Shown one piece after another: positions 24,802-32,342 of a stretch of DNA of 64,000 nucleotides (position 1 is the stretch's first letter; every line of letters starts with the position of its first letter). The stretch spans positions 357,269 to 421,268 of the forward strand of contig NZ_QFWW01000023.1 of assembly GCF_003265345.1 (NCBI RefSeq), given 5' to 3'. Position numbers and translations under genes: made by a program. The DNA comes from Lentzea terrae. Its GTDB lineage: Bacteria; Actinomycetota; Actinomycetes; Mycobacteriales; Pseudonocardiaceae. Below the pieces are notes generated by a model. The model saw nothing but the letters and a program-made list of their open reading frames with translations, made no database searches and had not been told where the DNA came from.

Positions 24802-26337
24802 CTAGAGGCCTGGCTCCTCGCCGTGCTTGATCACCGGCTCCGGCTTCACCGGCGCGTGGCCGGTCTTGCCGAGCACCGAGTTGCGGCGGCTGTAGACGAA
24901 GTAGACGACGACGCCGAGCGCCATCCACGCGAGGAACCGGACCCAGGTGAGCGCGGTCAGGTTCAGCATCAGCCACAGGCAGGCGAGGATCGCGAGGATC
25001 GGCACCAGCGGCACGAGCGGCACCTTGAACCCGCGCTCCAGCTCCGGCCGCGTCTTGCGCAGCACCAGCACGCCCGCCGAGACGAGGATGAACGCGAACA
25101 GCGTGCCGACGTTCACCATCTCTTCGAGCTTGCCTGCCGGGAAGAAGCCGGCCGCGACCGCGACCAGCACACCGATGATGATCGTGATGCGGGTCGGCGT
25201 GCCGTGGCTGCCCGTCTTCGCAAGGCCGCGCGGCAGCAGTCCGTCACGGGACATCGCGAACAGCACGCGGCTCTGGCCGAGCATCAGCACCATGACGACG
25301 GTGGTGAGACCGGCGAGAGCGCCGACCGAGATCACCGTGGCGGCCCAGTCGACCCCGTTGTCCGCGAACGCACTGGCTAGCGTCGCGCGCGTGCCGTCCG
25401 GCTGCGTCGCGAGCTTCGTGTACGGCACCATGCCGGTGATCACCAGCGTGACGGCGACGTACAGCACGGTGACGATCGCCAGCGAGCCGAGGATGCCGCG
25501 CGGCACGGCCTTCTGCGGGTTCTTGGTCTCCTCGGCCGTGGTCGCCACGACGTCGAAACCGATGAACGCGAAGAACACGATGCTCGCCGCGGCCAGCATG
25601 CCGAGCACGCCGTACGTGCTGCCCGAGTAGCCGGTGATCAACGAGAACAGCGACTGCTCGATGCCTGTGTGCGCGGCGGGCCCGCTCTCGGCGGCCGGCG
25701 GGATGAACGGGGTGTAGTTCTCGGCCTTGATGTAGCTGATGCCGAGCACGATCACGAGCAGCACCACCGCGACCTTGATGGCCGTGATCACCGCGCTGAC
25801 CCGCGAGCTCAGCTTCGTGCCGACGACCAGCAGGACGGTGAGCACCGCGACCAGCAGCACCGCGCCCCAGTCGAACTTGATGCCGTCGCCCACCTCGGTC
25901 TTCACGTCGATGCCCAGCAGGCCGAGCGTGGTCTGCAGGTAGGCCGACCAGCCCTTGGCCACCGCGGCCGAACCGACGGCGAACTCCAGCACCAGGTCCC
26001 AGCCGATGATCCACGCGGCGAACTCGCCGAACGTCGCGTAGGAGAACGTGTACGCGCTACCCGCCACCGGCACCGTCGAGGCGAACTCGGCGTAGCACAA
26101 CGCGGCCAGCGCACACGCGATCGCCGCGAGCACGAAGCTCAGCGAGACCGACGGACCCGCGATGTTGCCGGCGGTGCTCGCGGTGAGCGTGAAGATGCCG
26201 GCGCCGATGACGACCGCGACGCCGAAGACCGTGAGGTCCCAGGCGGTCAGGTCCTTGCGGAGCTTGGTGCCCGGCTCGTCCGTGTCAGCGATCGACTGCT
26301 CGATCGATTTCGTGCGCCACAACCCGTTCCCCGGCAC
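24802..26337 (-). CDS. APC-superfamily cationic amino acid permease
   Basis: A 511-residue integral membrane transporter of the amino acid-polyamine-organocation superfamily, cationic amino acid (CAT/YfnA) branch. It has about 12-14 membrane segments; the first carries the substrate-binding GAGIFTLTAS, followed by AGPSVSLSFVLAAIACALAALCYAEFASTVPVAG and the conserved GWDLVLEF and FIGFDVVATTAEETKNP. Likely proton-driven amino acid uptake. GTG at 26337 has an almost perfect AAGGAGGT seven bases upstream. The gene is bounded by two strong inverted repeats, so it is probably monocistronic. Confidence 0.9.
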   Translation of the reverse strand: MPGNGLWRTKSIEQSIADTDEPGTKLRKDLTAWDLTVFGVAVVIGAGIFTLTASTAGNIAGPSVSLSFVLAAIACALAALCYAEFASTVPVAGSAYTFSYATFGEFAAWIIGWDLVLEFAVGSAAVAKGWSAYLQTTLGLLGIDVKTEVGDGIKFDWGAVLLVAVLTVLLVVGTKLSSRVSAVITAIKVAVVLLVIVLGISYIKAENYTPFIPPAAESGPAAHTGIEQSLFSLITGYSGSTYGVLGMLAAASIVFFAFIGFDVVATTAEETKNPQKAVPRGILGSLAIVTVLYVAVTLVITGMVPYTKLATQPDGTRATLASAFADNGVDWAATVISVGALAGLTTVVMVLMLGQSRVLFAMSRDGLLPRGLAKTGSHGTPTRITIIIGVLVAVAAGFFPAGKLEEMVNVGTLFAFILVSAGVLVLRKTRPELERGFKVPLVPLVPILAILACLWLMLNLTALTWVRFLAWMALGVVVYFVYSRRNSVLGKTGHAPVKPEPVIKHGEEPGL

Positions 26338-26442
26338 GGTGCATACCTCCTTGATTGACCCGTTCGGCCCACCCTAGAGGTATCCAGCATGTGGAATCCC
26401 CACAGCCGATGTTCGACGTTTGTCCGAACTTCCGCCGAAAAC

Positions 26443-26491
26443 GATGAAGGGAACCTTCATCCACGTCAGGTGGATGAAGGTTCCCTTCATC
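26443..26491. terminator. Perfect 22-bp inverted repeat, likely terminator and possible dispersed repeat
   Basis: Arms 26443-26464 and 26470-26491 are exactly complementary around a GTCAG loop. Each arm is itself a smaller palindrome (ATGAAGG-GAA-CCTTCAT). It lies 9 bases after the CDF gene stop, and on the minus strand the stem is followed by GTTTTC, fitting factor-independent termination. Confidence 0.8.
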
Positions 26492-26500
26492 AGTCTCAGA

Positions 26501-27424
26501 TCAGGACCTGGCGACGGTGGTGCGGTCGAGGTCCGGCTCCAGGTAGATGAGGCGCGCGTGCGGCACCTTGTTCCGCACCCGCTGCTCGGCGTCGTTGATC
26601 GCCTGGGCGACGTCGTCGAGCGACAGCTGCGGCTCCAGCGCGATCTTCGCCGCGACGAGCAGCTCCTCCGGCCCGATGTACTGCGTCTTGATGTGGATGA
26701 CGCGCTGCACCTTGCCGGCGGCCAGTTCGTCGCAGATCACGTCGAGGTCGGTGTCCGAAGCGCCTTCACCGATCAGCAGCGACTTCATCTCGATGATCAG
26801 GATGACCGCGATGATGCCGAGCAGCACACCGATGCAGATGGTGCCGAGCGCGTCGAAGGCCGGGTTGCCGGTGATCATGGTGAGGCCGACGCCGAACAGT
26901 GCCAGCACCAGGCCGACGAGCGCGCCGAGGTCCTCCAGCAGCACGACCGGGAGCTCCGGCGTGCGGGAGTTGCGGATGAAGCCCCACCACGACGAGTCGC
27001 CCTTGATCTTCTTGGACTCGTTGATCGCGGTGATGAAGCTGTAGGTCTCCAGGCCGATCGCGACGACGAGGATGCCGACGGCGACCAGCGGGCTGGTAAG
27101 GCCCTCGGGGTGCTGCAGCTTGTGGATGCCCTCGTACAGCGCGAAGACCGAGCCGAGGCTGAAGAGCAGCAGGGCCACCACGAACGACCAGAAGTAGCGG
27201 TCGCGGCCGTAGCCGAACGGGTGGAGCCTGGTGGCCTTGCGCTGGGCCGTCTTCTGGCCGAGCAGCAGCAGGCCCTGGTTCGACGTGTCGGCCACCGAGT
27301 GCACCGACTCGGCCAGCATCGACGACGAGCCGGTGATCAAGAATCCGACGAACTTGGCCGTCGCGATGCCGGCGTTAGCCACCAACGCCGCGACGATGGC
27401 CTTGGTTCCGCCCCCTGCTGACAC
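26501..27424 (-). CDS. Cation diffusion facilitator family transporter
   Basis: A 307-residue CDF-type metal efflux protein. Six membrane segments are followed by a cytoplasmic domain (about 205-307). SMLAESVHSVADTSNQGLLLLG carries the metal-site pattern with aspartate and histidine of the second segment, and a later segment contains VLLEDLGALVGLVLALFG. HPFGYGRDRYFW is the typical loop. Probably exports zinc, manganese or iron in exchange for protons; metal choice cannot be read reliably. GTG at 27424 has GAGGAG six bases upstream. It is downstream of manA on the same strand with 59 bases between. Confidence 0.88.
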   Translation of the reverse strand: MSAGGGTKAIVAALVANAGIATAKFVGFLITGSSSMLAESVHSVADTSNQGLLLLGQKTAQRKATRLHPFGYGRDRYFWSFVVALLLFSLGSVFALYEGIHKLQHPEGLTSPLVAVGILVVAIGLETYSFITAINESKKIKGDSSWWGFIRNSRTPELPVVLLEDLGALVGLVLALFGVGLTMITGNPAFDALGTICIGVLLGIIAVILIIEMKSLLIGEGASDTDLDVICDELAAGKVQRVIHIKTQYIGPEELLVAAKIALEPQLSLDDVAQAINDAEQRVRNKVPHARLIYLEPDLDRTTVARS

Positions 27425-27483
27425 GCCTGTCTCCTCGCAACCAGTCCTGGCCGAAACCAGTCCGCTTTGTCCGGTCGTGAACC

Positions 27484-28698
27484 TTAGTCTGTTCCCGCGG
27501 TCGCGCGGAAAAGTTGGGCGGATTCAACACCATCCGGCCGGACGAGCACGGCCGGGTCGGACGCGGGCAGCCACACGGACTGGCCACGCGCCAACCGGAG
27601 CTCGTCGCCGCGGGCGTTCGTGAGGACCGCCGCGCCGGCCGTGCAGATCACGATCTGCGGGCCGTCGTGGTTGATCCGGGCCTCGGCGGAGACGTCCAGC
27701 CGCGAGAGTTCGAACTCCGGTGCGGGCGTGCGGTAGACGCGGACACCCGGCGAGACCTCCTCGCCGGTCATGACGTCCATGTCGCCGCACGTGAAGTCGA
27801 GCACGCGCAGCAGTTCGGGCACGTCGACGTGCTTCGGCGTGAGGCCGCAGCGCAGGACGTTGTCCGAGTTCGCCAGGATCTCGATGCCGGTGCCGCGCAG
27901 GTACGCGTGCAGGTTGCCGGCGGGCAGGTGGATCGCCTCGCCCGGCTGCAGCACGATGCGGTTCAGCAGCATCGCGGCCAGCACGCCCGCGTCGCCGGGG
28001 TAGGACTCGCCGAGCTCCAGGATCGTGCGGCACTCGAGGTCGAACTCGCCGTGTTCCTTCACGTGCAGCACGCACGCGTCGAGCACCTGCGGCAGCAGCA
28101 CGCTCAGCGACGTCTGCGGCAGCGTGATCAGCATCGTGAACAACGCCCGCAGGCCGTCCGAGTCCGGCTGCGCGACCAGCATCTGGGTGTACGGCGCCAG
28201 CGCGGGCGCGTCCAGGGCGCTCAGCAACGCCACCGTCCGCGCCGGGTCGCGGAAGCCCGCGAGGGCGTGGAAGTCGGTCAGCGCGCAGATCAGCTCGGGC
28301 TTGGCGGCCGGGTCCTTGTAGTTGCGCACCGCGGCGTCGAGCGGCACGCCGGCGCGCTCCTCGGCGGCGAAGCCCTCGGCCGCCTGGGCCGCGGACGGGT
28401 GCGCCTGCAGGCTCAGAGCCTCCTCGGCCGCGAGCACCTTGAGCAGGAACGGCAGCCTGCTGCCCCACCGCTCGGACACGCGCTGGCCCAGCTGGCCCTC
28501 GGGGTCGGCGGACAGGAGCTCGAGCAACGAGCGCTCGACGCCGTCCGGCCCGAGCACGCGCGACGGGTCGCCGGGGTGGGCGCCCATCCACAGCTCCGCC
28601 TCGGGATGAGGTGCCGGCACCTCCTTCCCGAGCAGGTCGGCGATGGCCGTGCGCGATCCCCATGCGTACGGCCTGACCGCGTTGTGCAGCAGGTCCAC
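27484..28698 (-). CDS. manA: Mannose-6-phosphate isomerase, class I
   Basis: Interconverts fructose-6-phosphate and mannose-6-phosphate, the entry to mannose-containing envelope glycans. The 404-residue protein has the type I PMI layout: NAVRPYAWGSRTAIADLLG, ELWMGAHPGDPS, VLAAEEALSLQAHPS with zinc-site residues Gln and His, AELICALTDFHALAGFR-like stretch (ELICALTDFHALAGF), AGNLHAYLRGTGIEILANSDNVLRCGLTPKHVD. GTG at 28698 starts right at the conserved N-terminus. It is the last gene of a run with SIS-like, Trm112 and phosphomannomutase genes, as in mycobacteria. Confidence 0.95.
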   Translation of the reverse strand: MDLLHNAVRPYAWGSRTAIADLLGKEVPAPHPEAELWMGAHPGDPSRVLGPDGVERSLLELLSADPEGQLGQRVSERWGSRLPFLLKVLAAEEALSLQAHPSAAQAAEGFAAEERAGVPLDAAVRNYKDPAAKPELICALTDFHALAGFRDPARTVALLSALDAPALAPYTQMLVAQPDSDGLRALFTMLITLPQTSLSVLLPQVLDACVLHVKEHGEFDLECRTILELGESYPGDAGVLAAMLLNRIVLQPGEAIHLPAGNLHAYLRGTGIEILANSDNVLRCGLTPKHVDVPELLRVLDFTCGDMDVMTGEEVSPGVRVYRTPAPEFELSRLDVSAEARINHDGPQIVICTAGAAVLTNARGDELRLARGQSVWLPASDPAVLVRPDGVESAQLFRATAGTD

Positions 28699-28717
28699 TT
28701 CTCAGTCAGCTCCCAAA

Positions 28718-29782
28718 TCAGTACGGGTTGCCGCCGAGAGTTCCGGCGGCGAGCCCGAGGTACAGCGCGGCCAGTTCGAAGCGGAGAGCGAGCAGCGCGG
28801 CACTGACCGCGTCGCCTCCCGCCACCTCGACGGCCGGCTCCAAGACATCAGCACCCGGCAGGGCGTCCTCGGCGGCGTGCCGAAGAGCATCGGCCACCGG
28901 GCCCTGGCGCACGGCCAGCAACAGCACGCGCACGAGTCCGCCACCCGGTTCGTCGTCCGGGTCGGCGAACAGATCTGCACCAGAAGTCCCCTGAACCGCG
29001 CGGCGGTGCAGCACCGGCCGGGTCAGTGCCTGCGGATATCCGGCGACGTCGCAGGCCACACCGGCGAACGCCGCCAGCACGCCCGCACCGTGCGCGCCCA
29101 CCGACGTGGCGACCTCGTCGAGGCCCCACAGCAGCGGCGTGCGGTCGGCGACGCGCAACGCCAGCGACTTCGCCGGGTTCACGAACGACTCGTGCATCGG
29201 GTGGTCGCGCTCGGCCTCGCGGTCGAGCTCGTCCGCGACCAGATCCACGTCGACCTTGATCAGGCCCAGCGAGTTCAGCACCGTGAGCCACGCGGCGAGC
29301 GCGCGCGGGAAGCTGAAGCCGGGCGGTACGTCGACGCGGGGCGCGAGCAGCACGGCCTGGCCCGCGGCAGCAGCGGCGACGGGACCGGAGTCGGGCGCCG
29401 TCAGCAGCGTGCGCGCGCCACGGCGGCAAGCGCGGTCGATCGACTCGGCGAGCACCCGGTCGCCTGGGTCCTCGGTGTGCGCGAGCACCACGTCGAGCGC
29501 GCCGACCCACGGCGGCACCTCGTCGGACACCACCACGGGCACCGAGCAGCCGGGGCCGAGCAACGCCATGACGACGCCGGCGACCGCCACCGCGTGTCCG
29601 GGCCTGGTGACCAGCACGATCGCGCGCGGGCGTTCGGCGAAGATCCGCTCCACGCCCGCCTCGGCCGCAGCCTCCGCGGTGGAACGCACCTGTGCTCCCG
29701 CCCGAGCGGCCGCGCGCAACCAGCCGTTGGTGTCGGCGTCGGCGAGGCGGCTCGGGTCGTCGAGCAGCGTGTCGTCGAGCAC
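28718..29782 (-). CDS. SIS-domain, phosphosugar isomerase-like protein
   Basis: A 354-residue protein that corresponds by position and outline to the conserved actinobacterial gene between manA and phosphomannomutase. Two sugar-isomerase-type alpha-beta-alpha halves are suggested by AIVLVTRPGHAVAVAGVVMALLG, PVVVSDEVP and later PLLWGLDEVATSVGAHGAGVLAAFAG. A bifunctional phosphoglucose/phosphomannose isomerase-like role is possible but not shown. GTG at 29782 lies four bases after the Trm112 stop. Length is normal for the group. Confidence 0.75.
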   Translation of the reverse strand: MLDDTLLDDPSRLADADTNGWLRAAARAGAQVRSTAEAAAEAGVERIFAERPRAIVLVTRPGHAVAVAGVVMALLGPGCSVPVVVSDEVPPWVGALDVVLAHTEDPGDRVLAESIDRACRRGARTLLTAPDSGPVAAAAAGQAVLLAPRVDVPPGFSFPRALAAWLTVLNSLGLIKVDVDLVADELDREAERDHPMHESFVNPAKSLALRVADRTPLLWGLDEVATSVGAHGAGVLAAFAGVACDVAGYPQALTRPVLHRRAVQGTSGADLFADPDDEPGGGLVRVLLLAVRQGPVADALRHAAEDALPGADVLEPAVEVAGGDAVSAALLALRFELAALYLGLAAGTLGGNPY

Positions 29783-29786
29783 GGGA

Positions 29787-29987
29787 TCACTCAGCCGACG
29801 GCGGCTCGACCGCCTCGTCCAGCAGCAGTACCGGGATGCCGTCGCGCACCGGGAACGAACGTCCGCACGCGGTGCACGTGAGGAAGTCCGCCTCCGGATC
29901 GTCCGGCGTCCCGACCTGCAACGGCGCGTGCTCAGGGCACGGGCAGGCGAGGATTTCCAGCAACTGCTCTTCGAGCTTGACGGCCAC
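29787..29987 (-). CDS. Trm112-family protein
   Basis: A 66-residue zinc-ribbon-like protein: LLEILACPCPEHAPLQ, then LTCTACGRSFPVRDGIPVLLLDEA, the Trm112/UPF0434 pattern with cysteine pairs that bind zinc. In eukaryotes Trm112 activates methyltransferases; bacterial roles are not settled. GTG at 29987 has GGAGAG seven bases upstream. Tightly packed between the SIS-like and phosphomannomutase genes, so part of the same operon. Confidence 0.88.
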   Translation of the reverse strand: MAVKLEEQLLEILACPCPEHAPLQVGTPDDPEADFLTCTACGRSFPVRDGIPVLLLDEAVEPPSAE

Positions 29988-30000
29988 TTCTGTTCTCTCC

Positions 30001-31353
30001 TCAGGCCCGCACGATCGCGAGGACCTCGTCGCGCAGTGCGGCGACGGCCTCGTCGTTGGCGGCTTCGACGTTCAGGCGCAGCAGCGGCTCGGTGTTCGAG
30101 GCGCGGAGGTTGAACCACGACCCGTCCGGCAGCTGCACGGTGAGACCGTCCAACTCGTCCAGCGTGACGCCGTCCTTGGAGCCGTACGCGTCCTTGATGG
30201 CGGCGATCCGCCCGGCCTGGTCGGCGACCGTGGAGTTGATCTCACCGGAGGCGGAGTAGCGGTTGTAGACCTCGGTCAGCTTCGACAGCGGCCCGTCCTG
30301 CTCGCCCAGCGCGGCCAGCACGTGCAGCGCGGCCAGCATGCCGGTGTCCGCACGCCAGAAGTCGCGGAAGTAGTAGTGCGCCGAGTGCTCGCCACCGAAG
30401 ATGGCGCCGGTCTTGGCCATCTCCTCCTTGATGAACGAGTGGCCGACGCGCGTGCGCACGGGCTCACCGCCGTGCTCCTTGACGATCTCCGGCACCGCGT
30501 GCGACGTGATCAGGTTGTGGATGATCGTGCCGCCGGGGTCCTTGGCCAGCTCGCGCACGGCCACCAGCGCCGTGATCGCGGACGGGCTGACCGGGTCGCC
30601 GTTCTCGTCCACCACGAAGCAGCGGTCCGCGTCACCGTCGAACGCGACACCGGCGTCGGCACCCTCGGCCTTCGTGCGGGCCTGCAGGTCGACGATGTTC
30701 TTGGGGTCGAGCGGGTTCGCCTCGTGGTTGGGGAAGCTGCCGTCGAGCTCGAAGTACATCGGGACGACCTCGATGGGCAGGCCCTCGAAGACCTGCGGCA
30801 CCGTGTAGCCGCCCATGCCGTTGCCCGCGTCCACGACGATCTTGAGCGGGCGAATGCTCTTCAGGTCGACCAGCTGGTTCAGGTACGCCGCGTAGTCCGC
30901 GAGCATGTTGCGCTCTTCGAACGTGCCCTTGGCCACACCCTCGGCGTCCGGAACCTGGTTCTCGGCGTCCTGGCGGATCTGCGCGAGCCCGGAGTCCTGG
31001 CCGACCGGCGACGCGCCCGCACGGCAGAGCTTGATCCCGTTGTACTGCGCGGGGTTGTGGCTGGCGGTGAACATGGCACCGGGCAGGTCCAGCTGGCCGG
31101 ACGCGAAGTACAGCATGTCCGTGCTCGCGAGCCCGATGCTGATCACGTTGACACCCTGCGCCTGAGCACCCTCGGCGAACGCCCTGGAGAGCGCCGGCGA
31201 CGACTCGCGCATGTCGTGCCCGATCACAATTGCGGGTCCACCGACCAAGCGCGCGAAAGCAGCGCCGAAGTCGCGAACCACGCCAGCGTCCAACTGCTCG
31301 CCGACCACCCCGCGGATGTCGTACGCCTTGACGATGCCGGACAGGTCACGCAC
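30001..31353 (-). CDS. manB: Phosphomannomutase/phosphoglucomutase
   Basis: Converts mannose-6-phosphate to mannose-1-phosphate for GDP-mannose. The 450-residue alpha-D-phosphohexomutase has YDIRGVVG at the N-terminus, the phosphoserine loop TASHNPAQYNGIK, the metal-binding DGDADRCFVVDE, the sugar loop GGEHSAHYYFRDF and the phosphate-binding RASNTEPLLRLNVEA. GTG at 31353 is chosen, with GGGAG nine bases upstream; a GTG at 31362 would be too close to that site. It starts the manB-trm112-SIS-manA run. Confidence 0.93.
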   Translation of the reverse strand: MRDLSGIVKAYDIRGVVGEQLDAGVVRDFGAAFARLVGGPAIVIGHDMRESSPALSRAFAEGAQAQGVNVISIGLASTDMLYFASGQLDLPGAMFTASHNPAQYNGIKLCRAGASPVGQDSGLAQIRQDAENQVPDAEGVAKGTFEERNMLADYAAYLNQLVDLKSIRPLKIVVDAGNGMGGYTVPQVFEGLPIEVVPMYFELDGSFPNHEANPLDPKNIVDLQARTKAEGADAGVAFDGDADRCFVVDENGDPVSPSAITALVAVRELAKDPGGTIIHNLITSHAVPEIVKEHGGEPVRTRVGHSFIKEEMAKTGAIFGGEHSAHYYFRDFWRADTGMLAALHVLAALGEQDGPLSKLTEVYNRYSASGEINSTVADQAGRIAAIKDAYGSKDGVTLDELDGLTVQLPDGSWFNLRASNTEPLLRLNVEAANDEAVAALRDEVLAIVRA

Positions 31354-31437
31354 GCCGCACACTCCCAGGAAACTCGCTCTTGACGGCCACTGCTTGGGCA
31401 GCCTACCGGCGAGCGAATCAGCAATGCGTGTGGTCAG

Positions 31438-31797
31438 TCAGTCCTCGTGCGGATCGGGCAATACCCGCAGGTGACCGCGCCGCTGCGTGCCGATGGGCAC
31501 GTCGGACACCACCGGGGCCACATCAGCGCGCCCAGCCTCGCGCACGGCCTCGGCCAACGCCGTCAGGTCGTCCACAGTCGGCTCGGGCGCCGCGAACTCA
31601 CCCTGATGCCTGACGACCTCCCACCCGCGCGGCGCCGTGAGCCGCAACGCGTGCTCCTCGCACAGGTCGTAGCTGTGCGGTTCGGAGTACGTGGCGAGCG
31701 GTCCGACGACTGCGGTGGAGTCCGCATAGGCGTAGGTGAGCGTGGCGACAGCCGGGTTAGCACACCCGGTTCGCGAGCACCGTCTCACGCTCCGCAC
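31438..31797 (-). CDS. DUF3499 family protein
   Basis: A 119-residue protein with an N-terminal CSRTGCANPAVATLTYAY, SYDLCEEHALRLTAPRGWEVVRHQ and a tail ending HLRVLPDPHED; the paired cysteines and histidine suggest a small zinc site. This is the DUF3499 gene usually found beside phosphomannomutase in actinobacteria. GTG at 31797 begins the conserved part; no ribosome-binding site is seen, so it may be leaderless. It diverges from the metallopeptidase-like gene. Confidence 0.8.
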   Translation of the reverse strand: MRSVRRCSRTGCANPAVATLTYAYADSTAVVGPLATYSEPHSYDLCEEHALRLTAPRGWEVVRHQGEFAAPEPTVDDLTALAEAVREAGRADVAPVVSDVPIGTQRRGHLRVLPDPHED

Positions 31798-31890
31798 GAT
31801 CGGGGACGATAGCGCGTCCACGCGAGCCTGTGTGTGAGGCACGCTGTGTTTGCTCCCCGCTCGCAGCAACTAGGCTGCTCGGTTGTGGTG

Positions 31891-32334
31891 ATGGCACGAG
31901 GTTCACGTCGACAGGACTCGCCGCGTCGGCGCAACCGAGACCGACACGGCCGAGGCCTGCGCGGCCCTCTTTACCCAGCCACGCTCCCAGCCGCCCGCTC
32001 CCGCGCGGAACGCTTCGACGCCCTGGTCATCGAGGCTCTCGAACCGATCGAGGCGCGCTGGCGCACCGAACTGACCCAGCTCGACGTGGCCGTGGACGAC
32101 GTCCCGGACGTCCAGGTGGAGGGCGAGGACGGCGTGGTCGAGGACGGCAACGTCCCGCTGGCCCGCCTGCTGCCCGCAGCCGCTGACAACCGTGCCCGAA
32201 TTGTTCTTTATCGCCGTCCCCTTGAGGCTCGGGCGAAGGACGGCGCGGACCTGGCCGACCTGGTGCACGACGTGCTGGTCGAGCAGGTCGCCAACTACCT
32301 GGGCCTGGACCCGGACGTGATCGACGAGGGCTGA
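31891..32334 (+). CDS. Metallopeptidase-like (zincin) family protein without HExxH
   Basis: A 147-residue protein recognised by position (between DUF3499 and whiB region) and outline as the actinobacterial metallopeptidase-family protein: a basic N-terminus (ARGSRRQDSPRRRNRDRHGRG split around arginines), RFDALVIEALEPIEARW, RIVLYRRPLEARAKD and DLVHDVLVEQVANYLGLDPDVI. At the last site a zincin would have HExxH; here it reads HDVLVEQV, so it may be non-catalytic. ATG at 31891 was chosen; three GTG/ATG codons in a row make the exact start uncertain. Confidence 0.65.
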   Translation: MARGSRRQDSPRRRNRDRHGRGLRGPLYPATLPAARSRAERFDALVIEALEPIEARWRTELTQLDVAVDDVPDVQVEGEDGVVEDGNVPLARLLPAAADNRARIVLYRRPLEARAKDGADLADLVHDVLVEQVANYLGLDPDVIDEG

Positions 32335-32342
32335 GACCCCTC

